The position numbers were made by a program, and so were the translations under genes. 64,000 nt of DNA, from NCBI RefSeq assembly GCF_000383975.1, contig NZ_KB913017.1, positions 2,717,527-2,781,526 on the forward strand. Reading direction: 5' to 3'. The notes under the pieces were generated by a model. It saw only the letters and a program-made list of their open reading frames with translations, ran no database searches and was not told where the DNA came from. Of this stretch, positions 17,556 to 26,496 are shown one piece after another; positions within the stretch are counted from its first letter, which is position 1; every line of letters begins with the position of its first letter. This DNA comes from Natronorubrum tibetense GA33. GTDB taxonomy: Archaea > Halobacteriota > Halobacteria > Halobacteriales > Natrialbaceae.

Positions 17556-18428
17556 ATGAAGGTCGGCGCACACGTCTCAATCTCCGGCTCGCGCGTCTCG
17601 TCCGACGACGAAACACCGCCGTACGACGACATGCGGAACGCGATTCACCGACAACTCGCCTTCGGCGGCAACTGCGGCCAGGTCTTTACGACTTCGCCGC
17701 AGGTCTGGGCCCAGCCCGAACTCAGCGACGAGGCCGCCGAGGGCTTTCGGGAAGAAACCGACGAACAACTCGAGGGGCCGTGGGTGATCCACTCGTCTTA
17801 CTTGGTCAACCTCTGTACCCCTAAAGACGACCTCCGCCGGAAGTCCAAGGAGAGCATGCAGGCTGAGCTCGATGCAGCCGAGCGCCTCGACATTCCGTAC
17901 GTCAACGTCCACCTCGGCGCGCACACGGGAGCCGGCGTCGAGGGTGGCCTCGACAACGCGGCGAGTCTGATCGACGAACTCGAGGTTCCCGATGGCGTCG
18001 AGATTCTCATCGAGTCCGACGCGGGCAGCGGCACAAAACTCGGCGGCGAGTTCGCCCACCTCGCGGGGATCATCGAACGAACCGAGACCGAGATCGGCAT
18101 TTGTATCGACACCGCCCACACGCTGGTCGCGGGCAACGACCTGACGACGCCCGAAGCGGTCGACGAGACCGTGGGACGATTCGACGACGAAGTGGGCCTC
18201 GAGTACCTCAAATACATCCACCTCAACGACTCGAAACACGACGTCGGCACCCACAAGGACGAACACGCCCACGTCGGCGAGGGCTACATCGGCGAGGACG
18301 GCATGAAGGCAATCGTGAACCACCCGGATCTGCGTGAACTGCCGTTCGCGCTCGAGACGCCCACCGAGGACGGCCGCGGCTTCGCGTGGAACATCGAGAA
18401 GGTGAAAGAGCTGCGCGACTCGGAGTGA
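17556..18428 (+). CDS. nfo: Endonuclease IV (AP endonuclease, Nfo family)
   Basis: A 290-residue TIM-barrel metalloenzyme for base-excision repair at abasic sites. Candidate zinc ligands in family order are visible: AHVSISG (start), WVIHSSY, VHLGAH, LIESDAG, CIDTAH, IHLNDSK, the DEHAHVGEG segment and LETP near the end. The length is normal. It is preceded by its own intergenic region. A hairpin with CGCGACTC/GAGTCGCG arms overlaps the stop codon and may end transcription. Confidence 0.9.
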   Translation: MKVGAHVSISGSRVSSDDETPPYDDMRNAIHRQLAFGGNCGQVFTTSPQVWAQPELSDEAAEGFREETDEQLEGPWVIHSSYLVNLCTPKDDLRRKSKESMQAELDAAERLDIPYVNVHLGAHTGAGVEGGLDNAASLIDELEVPDGVEILIESDAGSGTKLGGEFAHLAGIIERTETEIGICIDTAHTLVAGNDLTTPEAVDETVGRFDDEVGLEYLKYIHLNDSKHDVGTHKDEHAHVGEGYIGEDGMKAIVNHPDLRELPFALETPTEDGRGFAWNIEKVKELRDSE

Positions 18429-18519
18429 GCGGAGCGAACGAGAGTCGCGAGATTGGGAGCGGTGCGGCCAGCGAGCCGCGTAAGCGTCTCGAGATTCGAA
18501 CGCGTCTTTTTCCACCGAA

Positions 18520-19335
18520 TTACGGTACTTCCGACGGGAGCGTAGCGAGATACGTGCCCGCGAATACGACACCGAGAAACGGCGGCAGGATCGTTCCGAC
18601 GAGGATCGGCACCGAGATCTCGATCCCGCCGTAAAGATCCACTACCGTAATCGCGGTCAGTACCGGTGCGACGAGCGCGGCGAACACGAGTAACACGCCG
18701 GCGAACACGTACCCCCACCGCCGCTCCCGCCAGAGCCAGCGGGCGCTGATGGCGAGGGCGGGGACGAGAACGCCGAGATCGACGACGTAGGTGTACGCGG
18801 CTTCGTCGCCGAGTTGATCGATCGCCGACGGAAGCGTCCCCGCACTGAGAGCGGGAAGGATGTCCGACAGCCACATGGCCGCGAGTCCGACCGCGGCGAC
18901 CGCGAGGAATCCCGCGTAGACGCGTACCGGCAGCGCACCGCGTGCTGCGTCGCCGATTGCGGTCGCGTCCGTTCTGGCGGAGCCGCTGATCAGCGTAAAC
19001 GTCGAGAGGGCGAAGAGCGCGACGTAGCCGAGGAAGAACTCGTTGTACGCGACGACGAACGCGTAATGCGTCCACATGTACGTCATGAACGCGAGCGAGC
19101 CGAGCCACGCGATGCGACCGCGTACCGACCCGCGCGTCGCGTACAGTAGGCTGATCGCGAGCACGGGAACGCCGATTACGAGGACGACGGCGTCCTGTGC
19201 GTGTATTCGCAGCAGTTCCCCAGCGGGCTCGGCGTAGTGACCGTCCCGGAACAAACCGAGAAGGCACGACGTACTCGCGAGCGCGAGGATCGCCACCGAG
19301 GATGCAACCTCCCAACGGTTCGGCGAGGCATTCAT
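18520..19335 (-). CDS. Polytopic membrane protein, unknown function
   Basis: A 271-residue protein with about eight hydrophobic helices spread over its whole length and short charged loops. No transporter motif is recognised. Its start lies six bases after the end of the four-helix protein encoded upstream on the same strand (19342-19788), so the two form an operon and may make one membrane complex. Confidence 0.65.
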   Translation of the reverse strand: MNASPNRWEVASSVAILALASTSCLLGLFRDGHYAEPAGELLRIHAQDAVVLVIGVPVLAISLLYATRGSVRGRIAWLGSLAFMTYMWTHYAFVVAYNEFFLGYVALFALSTFTLISGSARTDATAIGDAARGALPVRVYAGFLAVAAVGLAAMWLSDILPALSAGTLPSAIDQLGDEAAYTYVVDLGVLVPALAISARWLWRERRWGYVFAGVLLVFAALVAPVLTAITVVDLYGGIEISVPILVGTILPPFLGVVFAGTYLATLPSEVP

Positions 19336-19341
19336 GCGAGA

Positions 19342-19788
19342 TCACTCTCGAGCGAAATACGCGCCGAAGAGCAGCGGTGCGGCGAGCAGCGTTATCGGGA
19401 CGACGATCCAAACCTGCCCCCCGAGCACGTCGTACTGTGCGATAGTCTCGCTGACGGGAACTCCCTCGAGGTAGCCGATCAGGAACTCGAAGCCGACCGT
19501 CAACACGACCCAGATCATTCCGACGAGTAGTCGTTCCGTTCGAGTGTAGTCGATCGACGTATATGCGAAATAGCCGGCCGAAACGGCGAGAATCGCGACG
19601 ACCAGGAGGGCCGTACTGAGTAGATGGCCGGGATACGTTCCGATCCGCGGAATGAGCATCGTCTCCCTGAAGATCCCGTTGATGACGGCGAGGACGGCCA
19701 TCACTACCCAGAGGCCGAGCGGGTAGACGATGGCCGTCGGCTGTACGGAGTGGCGCTGTGCGGCCGGCGTCTGGCTCGGCGAACCCAT
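19342..19788 (-). CDS. Four-helix membrane protein, unknown function
   Basis: A 148-residue protein: a polar N-terminus of about 18 residues, then four hydrophobic helices (about 20-40, 52-72, 84-104, 122-144). First gene of a two-gene operon with the larger membrane protein at 18520. Helices one and two carry an NGIFRETMLIPRIG loop that looks conserved in character, but the family is unknown to me. Confidence 0.65.
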   Translation of the reverse strand: MGSPSQTPAAQRHSVQPTAIVYPLGLWVVMAVLAVINGIFRETMLIPRIGTYPGHLLSTALLVVAILAVSAGYFAYTSIDYTRTERLLVGMIWVVLTVGFEFLIGYLEGVPVSETIAQYDVLGGQVWIVVPITLLAAPLLFGAYFARE

Positions 19789-20005
19789 GTTCCCACGGTT
19801 ACGCCGAGGTGCCTGAAAAATCGACGGGGTCCGCCGTCGACCGACGTATCGGATCGAACTACGCCACTCGAGCGAGTGAAACGAACGAGCGCAGTGTCGC
19901 TGCGGGCGGCGAGCGGCGCGATCCGTAGCCCATCGTGCATCGGTCGGTATCGCGTTTGCGACTGTCAGAGGAAGGTATAGGATTCGCCGCTGCTAACGGT
20001 CAGAT

Positions 20006-20383
20006 ATGAGCGACCCTAACAGGACGCCAGCACTCGGGATCGGACTCGGAATCGCCCTCGTCGCCGTGGGTATCGGTGCCTATGTGCTCTCCGACTTCGC
20101 GAGCGTCACGGCGCTCATTCCGGCCGTCTTCGGCGTCGCCATCGCGGTGCTCGGCGTTGTCGGTTGGCAAACGGATCGCCAACGGCTCGCGATCTACGGA
20201 ATCGGCGCACTCGCGTTGCTCGGCGTGTTGGGGTCCGCTCGCGGGATTCCGGACGTCGTCGCGCTGCTGACGCGGGGGGCGGTCGAGTCGACCGTCGCCG
20301 CCGTTGCACAGGGATCGATGATCCTCATCGGGCTCGTCCTGCTCGTCGCCGTGGGACGAGACCTGCGGAACAATTCTCGATAA
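20006..20383 (+). CDS. Four-helix membrane protein, unknown function
   Basis: A 125-residue hydrophobic protein with helices at about 10-30, 36-53, 62-78 and 97-117 and a short basic C-terminus. It stands alone between a divergent membrane operon and the methyltransferase. No motif identifies a function. Confidence 0.6.
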   Translation: MSDPNRTPALGIGLGIALVAVGIGAYVLSDFASVTALIPAVFGVAIAVLGVVGWQTDRQRLAIYGIGALALLGVLGSARGIPDVVALLTRGAVESTVAAVAQGSMILIGLVLLVAVGRDLRNNSR

Positions 20384-20455
20384 GGTGATCTTCGGCCACG
20401 CCGGCCAGAACCGCGAATCGACCCGTTTTTACTCGACCCATTCGTACCCCGTCCC

Positions 20456-21274
20456 GTGCGCGAGTTCTCCGAATCCTACCTCGAGCGGACCCGCGAGGGT
20501 ATGTGGGACGACTCCCGCGAGGCCCTCGAGCCGCTCGCTCTCGAGACCAGGTCCCGAATCCTCGATGTCGGTTGTGGCACCGGCGAACTGAGCCGCGTCC
20601 TGCGCGAAGAGGCGGCAGACGACGCCACGGTGGTCGGCTGTGATGTCGACCTCGATCTGCTCGCGGCCGCAGCCGATCGCGATTCGGCTGGCAACTCGAT
20701 CCCGCTTGTCGCCGGCGACGCCCTCCGATTACCGTTTCCCGACGATACCTTCGACCTCGTGGTCTGTCAGGCACTGTTGATCAACCTCCCCGATCCCTCC
20801 GCCGCGCTCTGCGAGTTCGCGCGCGTCTCGACCGACCTCGTCGCGGCCGTCGAACCCGACAACGCCGCCGTCGAGATCGATTCGAGCGTCGAGCGCGAAG
20901 GTCGACTCGAGCGCCGGGCCCGACGAGCCTACCTCGCGGGCGTCTCAACCGATGTCGCGCTCGGCGCCGACGCTCGCGAGGCGTTCGAGCGAGCGGGCCT
21001 CGAGGTGTGCGAGACCCAGCGGTACGACCACGTTCGGACGGTCGCCCCACCCTACAGCGAGGGGGCGCTGCTCGCGGCCCGGCGGAAGGCGACCGGGGCG
21101 GGGCTGGCCGACGATCGGGAGACGATGCTCTCGGGGGCGTTGAGCGAGTCCGGGTACGACGACCTCCGAAGCGCGTGGCGGGAGATGGGTCGAGACGTGA
21201 TCGAACAGATGGAGTCGCGGGAGTATCGCCGCGAGGAAGCGGTTCCGTTTTTCGTCGTCGTCGGCCGCGTCTAG
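20456..21274 (+). CDS. Class I SAM-dependent methyltransferase
   Basis: A 272-residue protein with the SAM-binding loop LDVGCGTGELS at about 36-46, acidic motif II (GCDVDL) and motif post-III (FDLVVCQALLINLP). The substrate is not predictable. The start is GTG at 20456, supported by a T-rich element (GTTTTTACT) about 28 bases upstream. Confidence 0.82.
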   Translation: MREFSESYLERTREGMWDDSREALEPLALETRSRILDVGCGTGELSRVLREEAADDATVVGCDVDLDLLAAAADRDSAGNSIPLVAGDALRLPFPDDTFDLVVCQALLINLPDPSAALCEFARVSTDLVAAVEPDNAAVEIDSSVEREGRLERRARRAYLAGVSTDVALGADAREAFERAGLEVCETQRYDHVRTVAPPYSEGALLAARRKATGAGLADDRETMLSGALSESGYDDLRSAWREMGRDVIEQMESREYRREEAVPFFVVVGRV

Positions 21275-21294
21275 CTCGACGGATCCACCCCGTA

Positions 21295-21501
21295 TCAGTC
21301 GTGCCCGGCGTCGCCTTCGGAACGGTAACCGACGAGAGAGACGAGGACGCCGGTGAACCCGATCGTGACGAGCAGCATGCCGGTGACGATGTCGATGACC
21401 GAAAGCAGGGCGAGCACCGACCCCGTCATCACGAGAGCGAGATTGGCGATCATCGCAGTACGCGGCGAACGGATCCGGTCGGCGAGTGACGGCGCGCTCA
21501 T
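21295..21501 (-). CDS. Small two-helix membrane protein
   Basis: A 68-residue product with two hydrophobic helices (about 18-35 and 39-57) and an acidic tail ending in DAGHD. The start at 21501 is chosen because the upstream in-frame sequence is out of character. It ends only 20 bases from the convergent methyltransferase. Function unknown. Confidence 0.55.
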   Translation of the reverse strand: MSAPSLADRIRSPRTAMIANLALVMTGSVLALLSVIDIVTGMLLVTIGFTGVLVSLVGYRSEGDAGHD

Positions 21502-21647
21502 ACCGCCGACACTGGACCCGACGGATATAGCCGTTCTCCTCGAGGCTCGGCCTGGGAGAGATGTCGGGCCGTCGGTCGGATCGAGCCGACCGATTTCCGC
21601 GGACAGTGTCGTCGGGTTACATGTACTTCGGCGACTAACAACTCGGT

Positions 21648-22649
21648 ATGGCCGCAATCGAACTCGAGGGACTCACGAAGGATTACGGGGAGGTGCTCGC
21701 CAACGACGACGTGACGTTTTCCGTCGAGCGCGGCGAAATATTCGGCTATCTCGGCCCGAACGGAGCCGGGAAGACGACGACGATTCGGACGCTGCTCGGC
21801 CTCCTCTCGCCGACCGATGGCTCGGCCCGACTGCTCGGTCACGACATCGCCGACGAGGGCGAACTCATCGAGGCCAAACGCCGCCTCGGCTACCTCCCCG
21901 ACAGTCCCGCGTTCGACGAGACCGCGACGGGCCGGGAGGTCCTCGAGTTACACGCCTCGATCAAGGGCGACGAGCGCAGCGACGAATTGCTCGAGCTGTT
22001 CGACCCGCCGCTCGATCGCCTGGTCCGGGACTACTCCCGCGGCAACGTCCGAAAGCTCGGGCTCGTGACGACGTTCATGCACGAACCGGAGCTGGTGATC
22101 CTCGACGAGCCGACGGGCGGGCTCGACCCGCTGATGCAACACCGGTTCGCCGAGTTCCTTCGCGACGAGCGAGAACGGGGCGTAACTGTCTTCTTTTCCT
22201 CGCACATTCTCGGCGAGGTGCGCCGGCTCTGCGATCGAGTGGGAATAATCCGCAACGGCCGACTCGTCACGGTCGAACCCGTCGAATCCCTGCTCGACCG
22301 CAGCGGAAAGGTGGTCCGGCTGCGCGCCGCCGATCCGATCCCGCGCGACACCCTCGAGATCGACGGCGTCCACGACCTCGAGGCGACGCTGGATCGCGGC
22401 GCGGACTCGAGTAGGGAATCCGCTCGTGACGACTCGAAATCGACGTTTACGGAGTGTACGTTTACGTTCACCGGCGACGTTAATGCGTTGCTCGAGCGCC
22501 TACGGGAGTATCCCTTGCTCGACCTCTCGATCGAGGAAGCGCCGCTCGAGGACGTGTTTATGCGATTTTACGGCGGCGAGGTGGACGGGGAAGAGAGCAC
22601 CGCGGCCGGTCGTCAGGGGACCCCCACGGAGGTGACCGACGATGTTTGA
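21648..22649 (+). CDS. ABC-2 type transporter ATP-binding protein
   Basis: A 333-residue ABC ATPase: Walker A GPNGAGKTT near 40-48, signature YSRGNVRK near 127, Walker B LVILDEPTGGLDP near 150 and a switch His (SSHILGE). The first 220 residues are the ATPase; the C-terminal 110 form an extension common in NatA/CcmA-type exporters, here with a Ser/Asp-rich linker (about 250-265). Its last eight bases overlap the permease start, so the two are translated together. The substrate is unknown. Confidence 0.87.
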   Translation: MAAIELEGLTKDYGEVLANDDVTFSVERGEIFGYLGPNGAGKTTTIRTLLGLLSPTDGSARLLGHDIADEGELIEAKRRLGYLPDSPAFDETATGREVLELHASIKGDERSDELLELFDPPLDRLVRDYSRGNVRKLGLVTTFMHEPELVILDEPTGGLDPLMQHRFAEFLRDERERGVTVFFSSHILGEVRRLCDRVGIIRNGRLVTVEPVESLLDRSGKVVRLRAADPIPRDTLEIDGVHDLEATLDRGADSSRESARDDSKSTFTECTFTFTGDVNALLERLREYPLLDLSIEEAPLEDVFMRFYGGEVDGEESTAAGRQGTPTEVTDDV

Positions 22650-23436
22650 ACTCACCCGCTACGACGGTCGCCACCGTCTGAAGGGCAGCGTCTACCTCTC
22701 GATTGCGATGTCGCTGCTGGCGGTCGTCGTGATCTGGATCTACCCCTCGTTCAGCGGCTCCTTCGAGAACGTCGACGAGGAGTTCCTGCAGGCCTATCCC
22801 GACCAGATCATCCAGATGTTCAACATTCAGACGATGGCTTCCCTCGAGGGCTTTCTCGCGTTCGAGCTCTACGTCTTCGGGTGGATCATCCTGCTCGGGC
22901 TCTATCTGGCGTACCTCGCGGCTGGAGCGATCGCCGGCGACGTCGAGTGCGGTCGGATGGACATCCTGCTCTCGATGCCCATTTCGCGGGCCCGAACTGT
23001 CGGCGAGAAGTTCGCCTCGCTCGCCGTTCCCATCGTCGTCGTCAACCTCATCACGCCGTTCGTCGTTTACGTGGCGGCGGTTCTGGTCGGCGAGCCGCTT
23101 TCGGCCGCGGATCTGGCGGCCGTCCACCTCCTCTCGATTCCGTACCTGTTCGCCTGCGCCGGCATCGGGCTGATCGCCTCCGTCGCTGTCGACCGGACGA
23201 GCATCGCCCAGCGAATCGCCCTCGGCGTCACGTTCGGGCTGTTCATGCTCGAGTCGCTGCTTTCGGGGACTGACTACGAGGTGATCGGGGCGGTCGCACC
23301 GATGCGGTACTTCGATCCGAACGAGATCCTGCTCGAGAGCACCTACGACCTCACCGGCGCCGGCGTTCTGATCGTGATGACCGTCGCGTGCGTCGTCGCT
23401 AGCCAGCTTTGGTTCAGGCGGCGAGACATCCAGTAG
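22642..23436 (+). CDS. ABC-2 type transporter permease
   Basis: A 264-residue membrane protein with six hydrophobic helices, the usual number for ABC-2 permeases; the first large external loop (about 40-70) lies between helices one and two. It overlaps the ATPase gene by eight bases. Together they form an exporter for an unidentified substrate, possibly a drug or lipid. Confidence 0.85.
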   Translation: MFELTRYDGRHRLKGSVYLSIAMSLLAVVVIWIYPSFSGSFENVDEEFLQAYPDQIIQMFNIQTMASLEGFLAFELYVFGWIILLGLYLAYLAAGAIAGDVECGRMDILLSMPISRARTVGEKFASLAVPIVVVNLITPFVVYVAAVLVGEPLSAADLAAVHLLSIPYLFACAGIGLIASVAVDRTSIAQRIALGVTFGLFMLESLLSGTDYEVIGAVAPMRYFDPNEILLESTYDLTGAGVLIVMTVACVVASQLWFRRRDIQ

Positions 23437-23483
23437 CGGATTCCAGTTTTCATCGCCCGGGACGGCACGTCCCGGTACGCGAG

Positions 23484-23663
23484 CTACGGGTCGTCGCGAC
23501 GGTGTTCGTCGTCGAGTTCTCCGAGTCGATCGAGTTCGCGCTCCGCCTCCGGAGAGCGTCGGTGCTGGGGCGACGTGATCGCCTCGCCGGAGCCTTCGAT
23601 ACGCTCCTCGGCGTCTTCGACGGCGATCCACTCGCGGAGTCGGGCGATAACCCCTCGAACCAT
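23484..23663 (-). CDS. Short acidic protein, unknown function
   Basis: A 59-residue frame (starting MVRGVIARLREWIAVEDAEE, stop at 23484) with strong haloarchaeal character: rich in Glu, Asp and Arg and predicted helical. It fills the gap between convergent neighbours with no better frame on the other strand. No family is recognised. Confidence 0.5.
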   Translation of the reverse strand: MVRGVIARLREWIAVEDAEERIEGSGEAITSPQHRRSPEAERELDRLGELDDEHRRDDP

Positions 23664-23738
23664 ACTGACACTTCGTGTGGGGGCGATGAAAAGTATCAGG
23701 TTCGTACGAGTGCTCGCCCATGCCGACCCCCGTACCGA

Positions 23739-24401
23739 TCAGACCACGTCGCCGCGCACCGTCACGCCCTCTTGCTCCTCGCGCCAGGCGTGCAGTTCCC
23801 CGGCCGCGTCCGCGGCAGCTTCTGCGTCCATCCCGAGCATCTCGAGTGCGCTCGAGAGCGCCGGGAGCGCCAGTTCGCTCTCGCGAAGCTTTCGGAACGC
23901 CTCGTCGCTGCGGGTTCCCTCGGCCCAGAGACAGACCCCGCGGGGGTCGAGCAACTGGGTGTAATCCTCGCGCATCGTCGCGCCGCGCAGGCGCTGGGTG
24001 ACGTTATCCTCGAAGGGGGCGTTGCAAACCTCGAGATGGATCGGCTCCTCCTGACCGGAATCGCCCAGCAGGTGGGCGGCGAGACACTTCTCGGGGGCGG
24101 CATGTCCGTTCGCGTTTGCCCGGAGGTACTCCGGGTGGTCGGCGGCCCAGTCGGCCCGGACGGACTTGCCGACGCCGTCGACGCCGAACGTTGCGTCCGG
24201 ATCGCCGCCGTTGGCGCTGTCGTCACGCATCAGAATGTCCTTCGTCAGGTAGATGTCGAGCCGTTCGACGGGATCGAGCCCGAGCGCGACGTCGCCGAAG
24301 GCCCAGACCTCTCGCACCGGAACGGGCATTCGTTCCTCCTCGACGGTGTCGACGAGTCGCTCGAGCCGGTCGACCGCGTGACTGCGCGCAAAACCACTCA
24401 T
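23739..24401 (-). CDS. Conserved-looking haloarchaeal protein, unknown function
   Basis: A 220-residue soluble acidic protein. An early segment (FGDVALGLDPVERLDIYLTKDIL) looks like a beta-strand domain; later come a Cys/His-containing region (EKCLAAHLLG) and a helical C-terminus rich in Ala. I remember similar proteins in other haloarchaea but no activity. The start at 24401 (MSGFARSHAVDRLERLVD) is preferred over 24428. Confidence 0.7.
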   Translation of the reverse strand: MSGFARSHAVDRLERLVDTVEEERMPVPVREVWAFGDVALGLDPVERLDIYLTKDILMRDDSANGGDPDATFGVDGVGKSVRADWAADHPEYLRANANGHAAPEKCLAAHLLGDSGQEEPIHLEVCNAPFEDNVTQRLRGATMREDYTQLLDPRGVCLWAEGTRSDEAFRKLRESELALPALSSALEMLGMDAEAAADAAGELHAWREEQEGVTVRGDVV

Positions 24402-24437
24402 TACCGGACATGGGGTCTCGAGTAGCAAAACGGTTTG

Positions 24438-24911
24438 TCACGCCGTCTTCGATTCGTCGGTCGAGATGTGGATCGTCTTCCGGACGGTCGCGTGGACGGT
24501 TCCTGCTGCGTCGACGAGATCGACAGTGTAGTGACGATCGATTGACTCCGTTCCATCGGTCGAGAGTTCGGCACGGATCGCCTCGAGTTCTTCGTCGGTC
24601 AGACGGAATCGTGCGTATAACGTCTCGGTACCGGGCTTTTTGAAGCGAATATCGGCTTCTTTGTCCCAGACGACGTACCCGTCACCGAGCGTTTTCAGTA
24701 GCATCATCATGTAGAACGGGTCGATTGCGCCGTAGAGGCTGCCGCCGAAGGTCGTCCCGACGTAGTTGCGTGTCCGCCAGTTGTGTGGGACTTTTATACG
24801 AATTTCTTGCCAGTCGGGGGCGATGTAGGTGACCCGACCGCCGGTTCCGCGGTAGGCCGGAAACAGATTGAACCCCAGTTTGTAGAGCCGTGAACGGAGC
24901 GTCGCGAACAT
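24438..24911 (-). CDS. Hotdog-fold protein, DUF4442 family
   Basis: A 157-residue protein with the DUF4442 pattern: LGFNLFPAYRGTGGRV near the N-terminus, the hotdog helix region YVGTTFGGSLYGAIDPFYMMML, then DKEADIRFKKPG. Hotdog proteins are usually acyl-CoA thioesterases or dehydratases; this subfamily lacks a proven substrate. An ATG at 24911 fits the family; a GTG at 24965 would add 18 residues. Confidence 0.8.
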   Translation of the reverse strand: MFATLRSRLYKLGFNLFPAYRGTGGRVTYIAPDWQEIRIKVPHNWRTRNYVGTTFGGSLYGAIDPFYMMMLLKTLGDGYVVWDKEADIRFKKPGTETLYARFRLTDEELEAIRAELSTDGTESIDRHYTVDLVDAAGTVHATVRKTIHISTDESKTA

Positions 24912-25090
24912 AACTGCAGTCGTGGGTGGCTCCCGAAAGCTATTCGGAAACGACTGGGCCGTCACTGGCCGTTGTCGTCGGATCGCCCGGAGAGTGAGGG
25001 TTGTCCCCCGCTATCGAGCCCCCGAACCATGATACACACTCACGTGTCAAGAGAGCACCTTTTTTATTGGTTCCCGGCGAACGAATCCCT

Positions 25091-25834
25091 ATGAGACACC
25101 GAATCTTCAACGAGGACGGCGACGAAGAGCTCGTCTTCGTCATGGGCTGGGGCAACCGCTGGACCCACGAGAACGTCAGCTGGCTCATCGGCAAGCTGAC
25201 CGAGGCCGACTACCGGGTGCATGCGTTCGAACTTCCCACCAACATCGACGATTTCAAAGCCGACTGGCTCGAGCCGATCGCCGAGTACGTCGTCGAGTTC
25301 GACGAGCAGTACCAGCTGCTGGGCCACAGCGCGGGCGCGCTCGTCGGACAGGCTCTCGACGGCGCGGAGAACCACGTCTACCTGAGCCCGTGGTGGGGGT
25401 ACGGCGCGGACTACGCGGAGCCGCTGCTCGATCTCGCCTCGAAACTGCCGACGACGCTCCCCTGTCTCCCGGCCGGCGAGATGGGCCGCGAGGCCCTCGG
25501 CGAACTGGCGACCGACCACCAGATCGCGACGACGCCGGACTGGGTGTCGCCCGCGTTCGTCCGGGAGACCCGTCGGGCACAAGACGAGTTGCTGACGATC
25601 GACCACGACGCGGTCGTCTTCTGCTCGCTGCGCGATCCTGTGGTCAGCCTCCGCCCGATCGGCGAGCGCGTCCCCGCCGAACACGTCGTCCTCTACGACG
25701 GCGGCCACGAACTGTTCTCCTCTGCGAGCCGCGATCGCCACATCGAGACGTTGCTCGCCGCGCTCGAGGATGGCGCCGACGCCGTCGAAGACGACGAGGA
25801 CGAAGCGGACGAAGAAGAGCCGGTTCCGGCCTGA
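25091..25834 (+). CDS. Alpha/beta hydrolase
   Basis: A 247-residue alpha/beta-hydrolase: nucleophile elbow GHSAG near residue 80, probable acid in the RDPVV segment and catalytic His in GGHEL near 215. The cap is short. The last 20 residues are almost entirely acidic. A T-rich TATA box (TTTTTTATT, about 25060-25068) lies 27 bases before the ATG, giving a leaderless start. The substrate is unknown. Confidence 0.82.
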   Translation: MRHRIFNEDGDEELVFVMGWGNRWTHENVSWLIGKLTEADYRVHAFELPTNIDDFKADWLEPIAEYVVEFDEQYQLLGHSAGALVGQALDGAENHVYLSPWWGYGADYAEPLLDLASKLPTTLPCLPAGEMGREALGELATDHQIATTPDWVSPAFVRETRRAQDELLTIDHDAVVFCSLRDPVVSLRPIGERVPAEHVVLYDGGHELFSSASRDRHIETLLAALEDGADAVEDDEDEADEEEPVPA

Positions 25835-25899
25835 GATGCCTGGTTCGGCGCTGTACGTATCGTGATTCGCCGCGCTCAGAGCGCATCAATAGGGAACCC

Positions 25900-26439
25900 A
25901 TGACATCGAAACCAACGGACGAGACCACAACGAGCAGTGCCGTCGAATCGGTCACCGACCTCGAGCGCCTTCGCGACCGTCCCGACGTTCAGTTTCACGA
26001 CGAGACGGAATGCGTCGACAGCGAACTATTCGAAACGCTCGAGGGCCTGGACGATATGGCCGTCGTCGGCGTTACGAACGGCGATGGCGACGTCTTGCTG
26101 ATGCGCGTCACCGAGGAGTGTGCGCGGAAACTTCCGACGCCGGAGGTCGGCCCCGGTGAGGACTACGCTGCAGCCGCACGGAACTGGGTCGAATCGCAAG
26201 CGGGCCTCGCGATCACGCTCGATTCGCTGGAGGGCGTGTGGTGCCACGAGGCGCGACTCGAGGGCACCGAACGAACGACGACGCGGGCCTTCGTCGTCTT
26301 CGGTGCCACGCCGGGAGTCGACGAGGACGGTGTCGTCGAGACGACGGCCGAACACCCCGAGGCACACGCTGTCGGCTGGTTCGCGGAACTTCCGGACGAT
26401 GCAGCCGTGGCTCCGGGGACCCGTCTCTTCTTCGAGTGA
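25900..26439 (+). CDS. Nudix-like protein with degenerate Nudix box
   Basis: A 179-residue protein with the overall Nudix layout: a strand with DGDVLLMRV, then at about 84-103 a helix-loop segment (RNWVESQAGL) where the Nudix box should be. Compared with G-x5-E-x7-R-E-U-x-E-E-x-G-U, at least one of the metal-binding Glu pair is missing. It may bind a nucleotide without hydrolysing it or use other residues. It lies just upstream of ncsA in the same direction. Confidence 0.6.
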   Translation: MTSKPTDETTTSSAVESVTDLERLRDRPDVQFHDETECVDSELFETLEGLDDMAVVGVTNGDGDVLLMRVTEECARKLPTPEVGPGEDYAAAARNWVESQAGLAITLDSLEGVWCHEARLEGTERTTTRAFVVFGATPGVDEDGVVETTAEHPEAHAVGWFAELPDDAAVAPGTRLFFE

Positions 26440-26496
26440 CGGCGATCCCTCGCGCAGACGAAACCGTGATGCGTACAGCCCGTCAACGGACCCCTA

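Noticed and set aside
21648-22649. Unusual ABC signature (SRGN in place of SGGQ) as a sign of a dead ATPase
   Set aside because: SRGM/SKGM-type signatures are common in ABC-2 exporters; all other motifs are intact.
22558-23721. 387-codon minus frame over the ABC permease
   Set aside because: Arg/Asp-rich mirror frame; the permease has clear membrane helices and overlaps its ATPase as expected.
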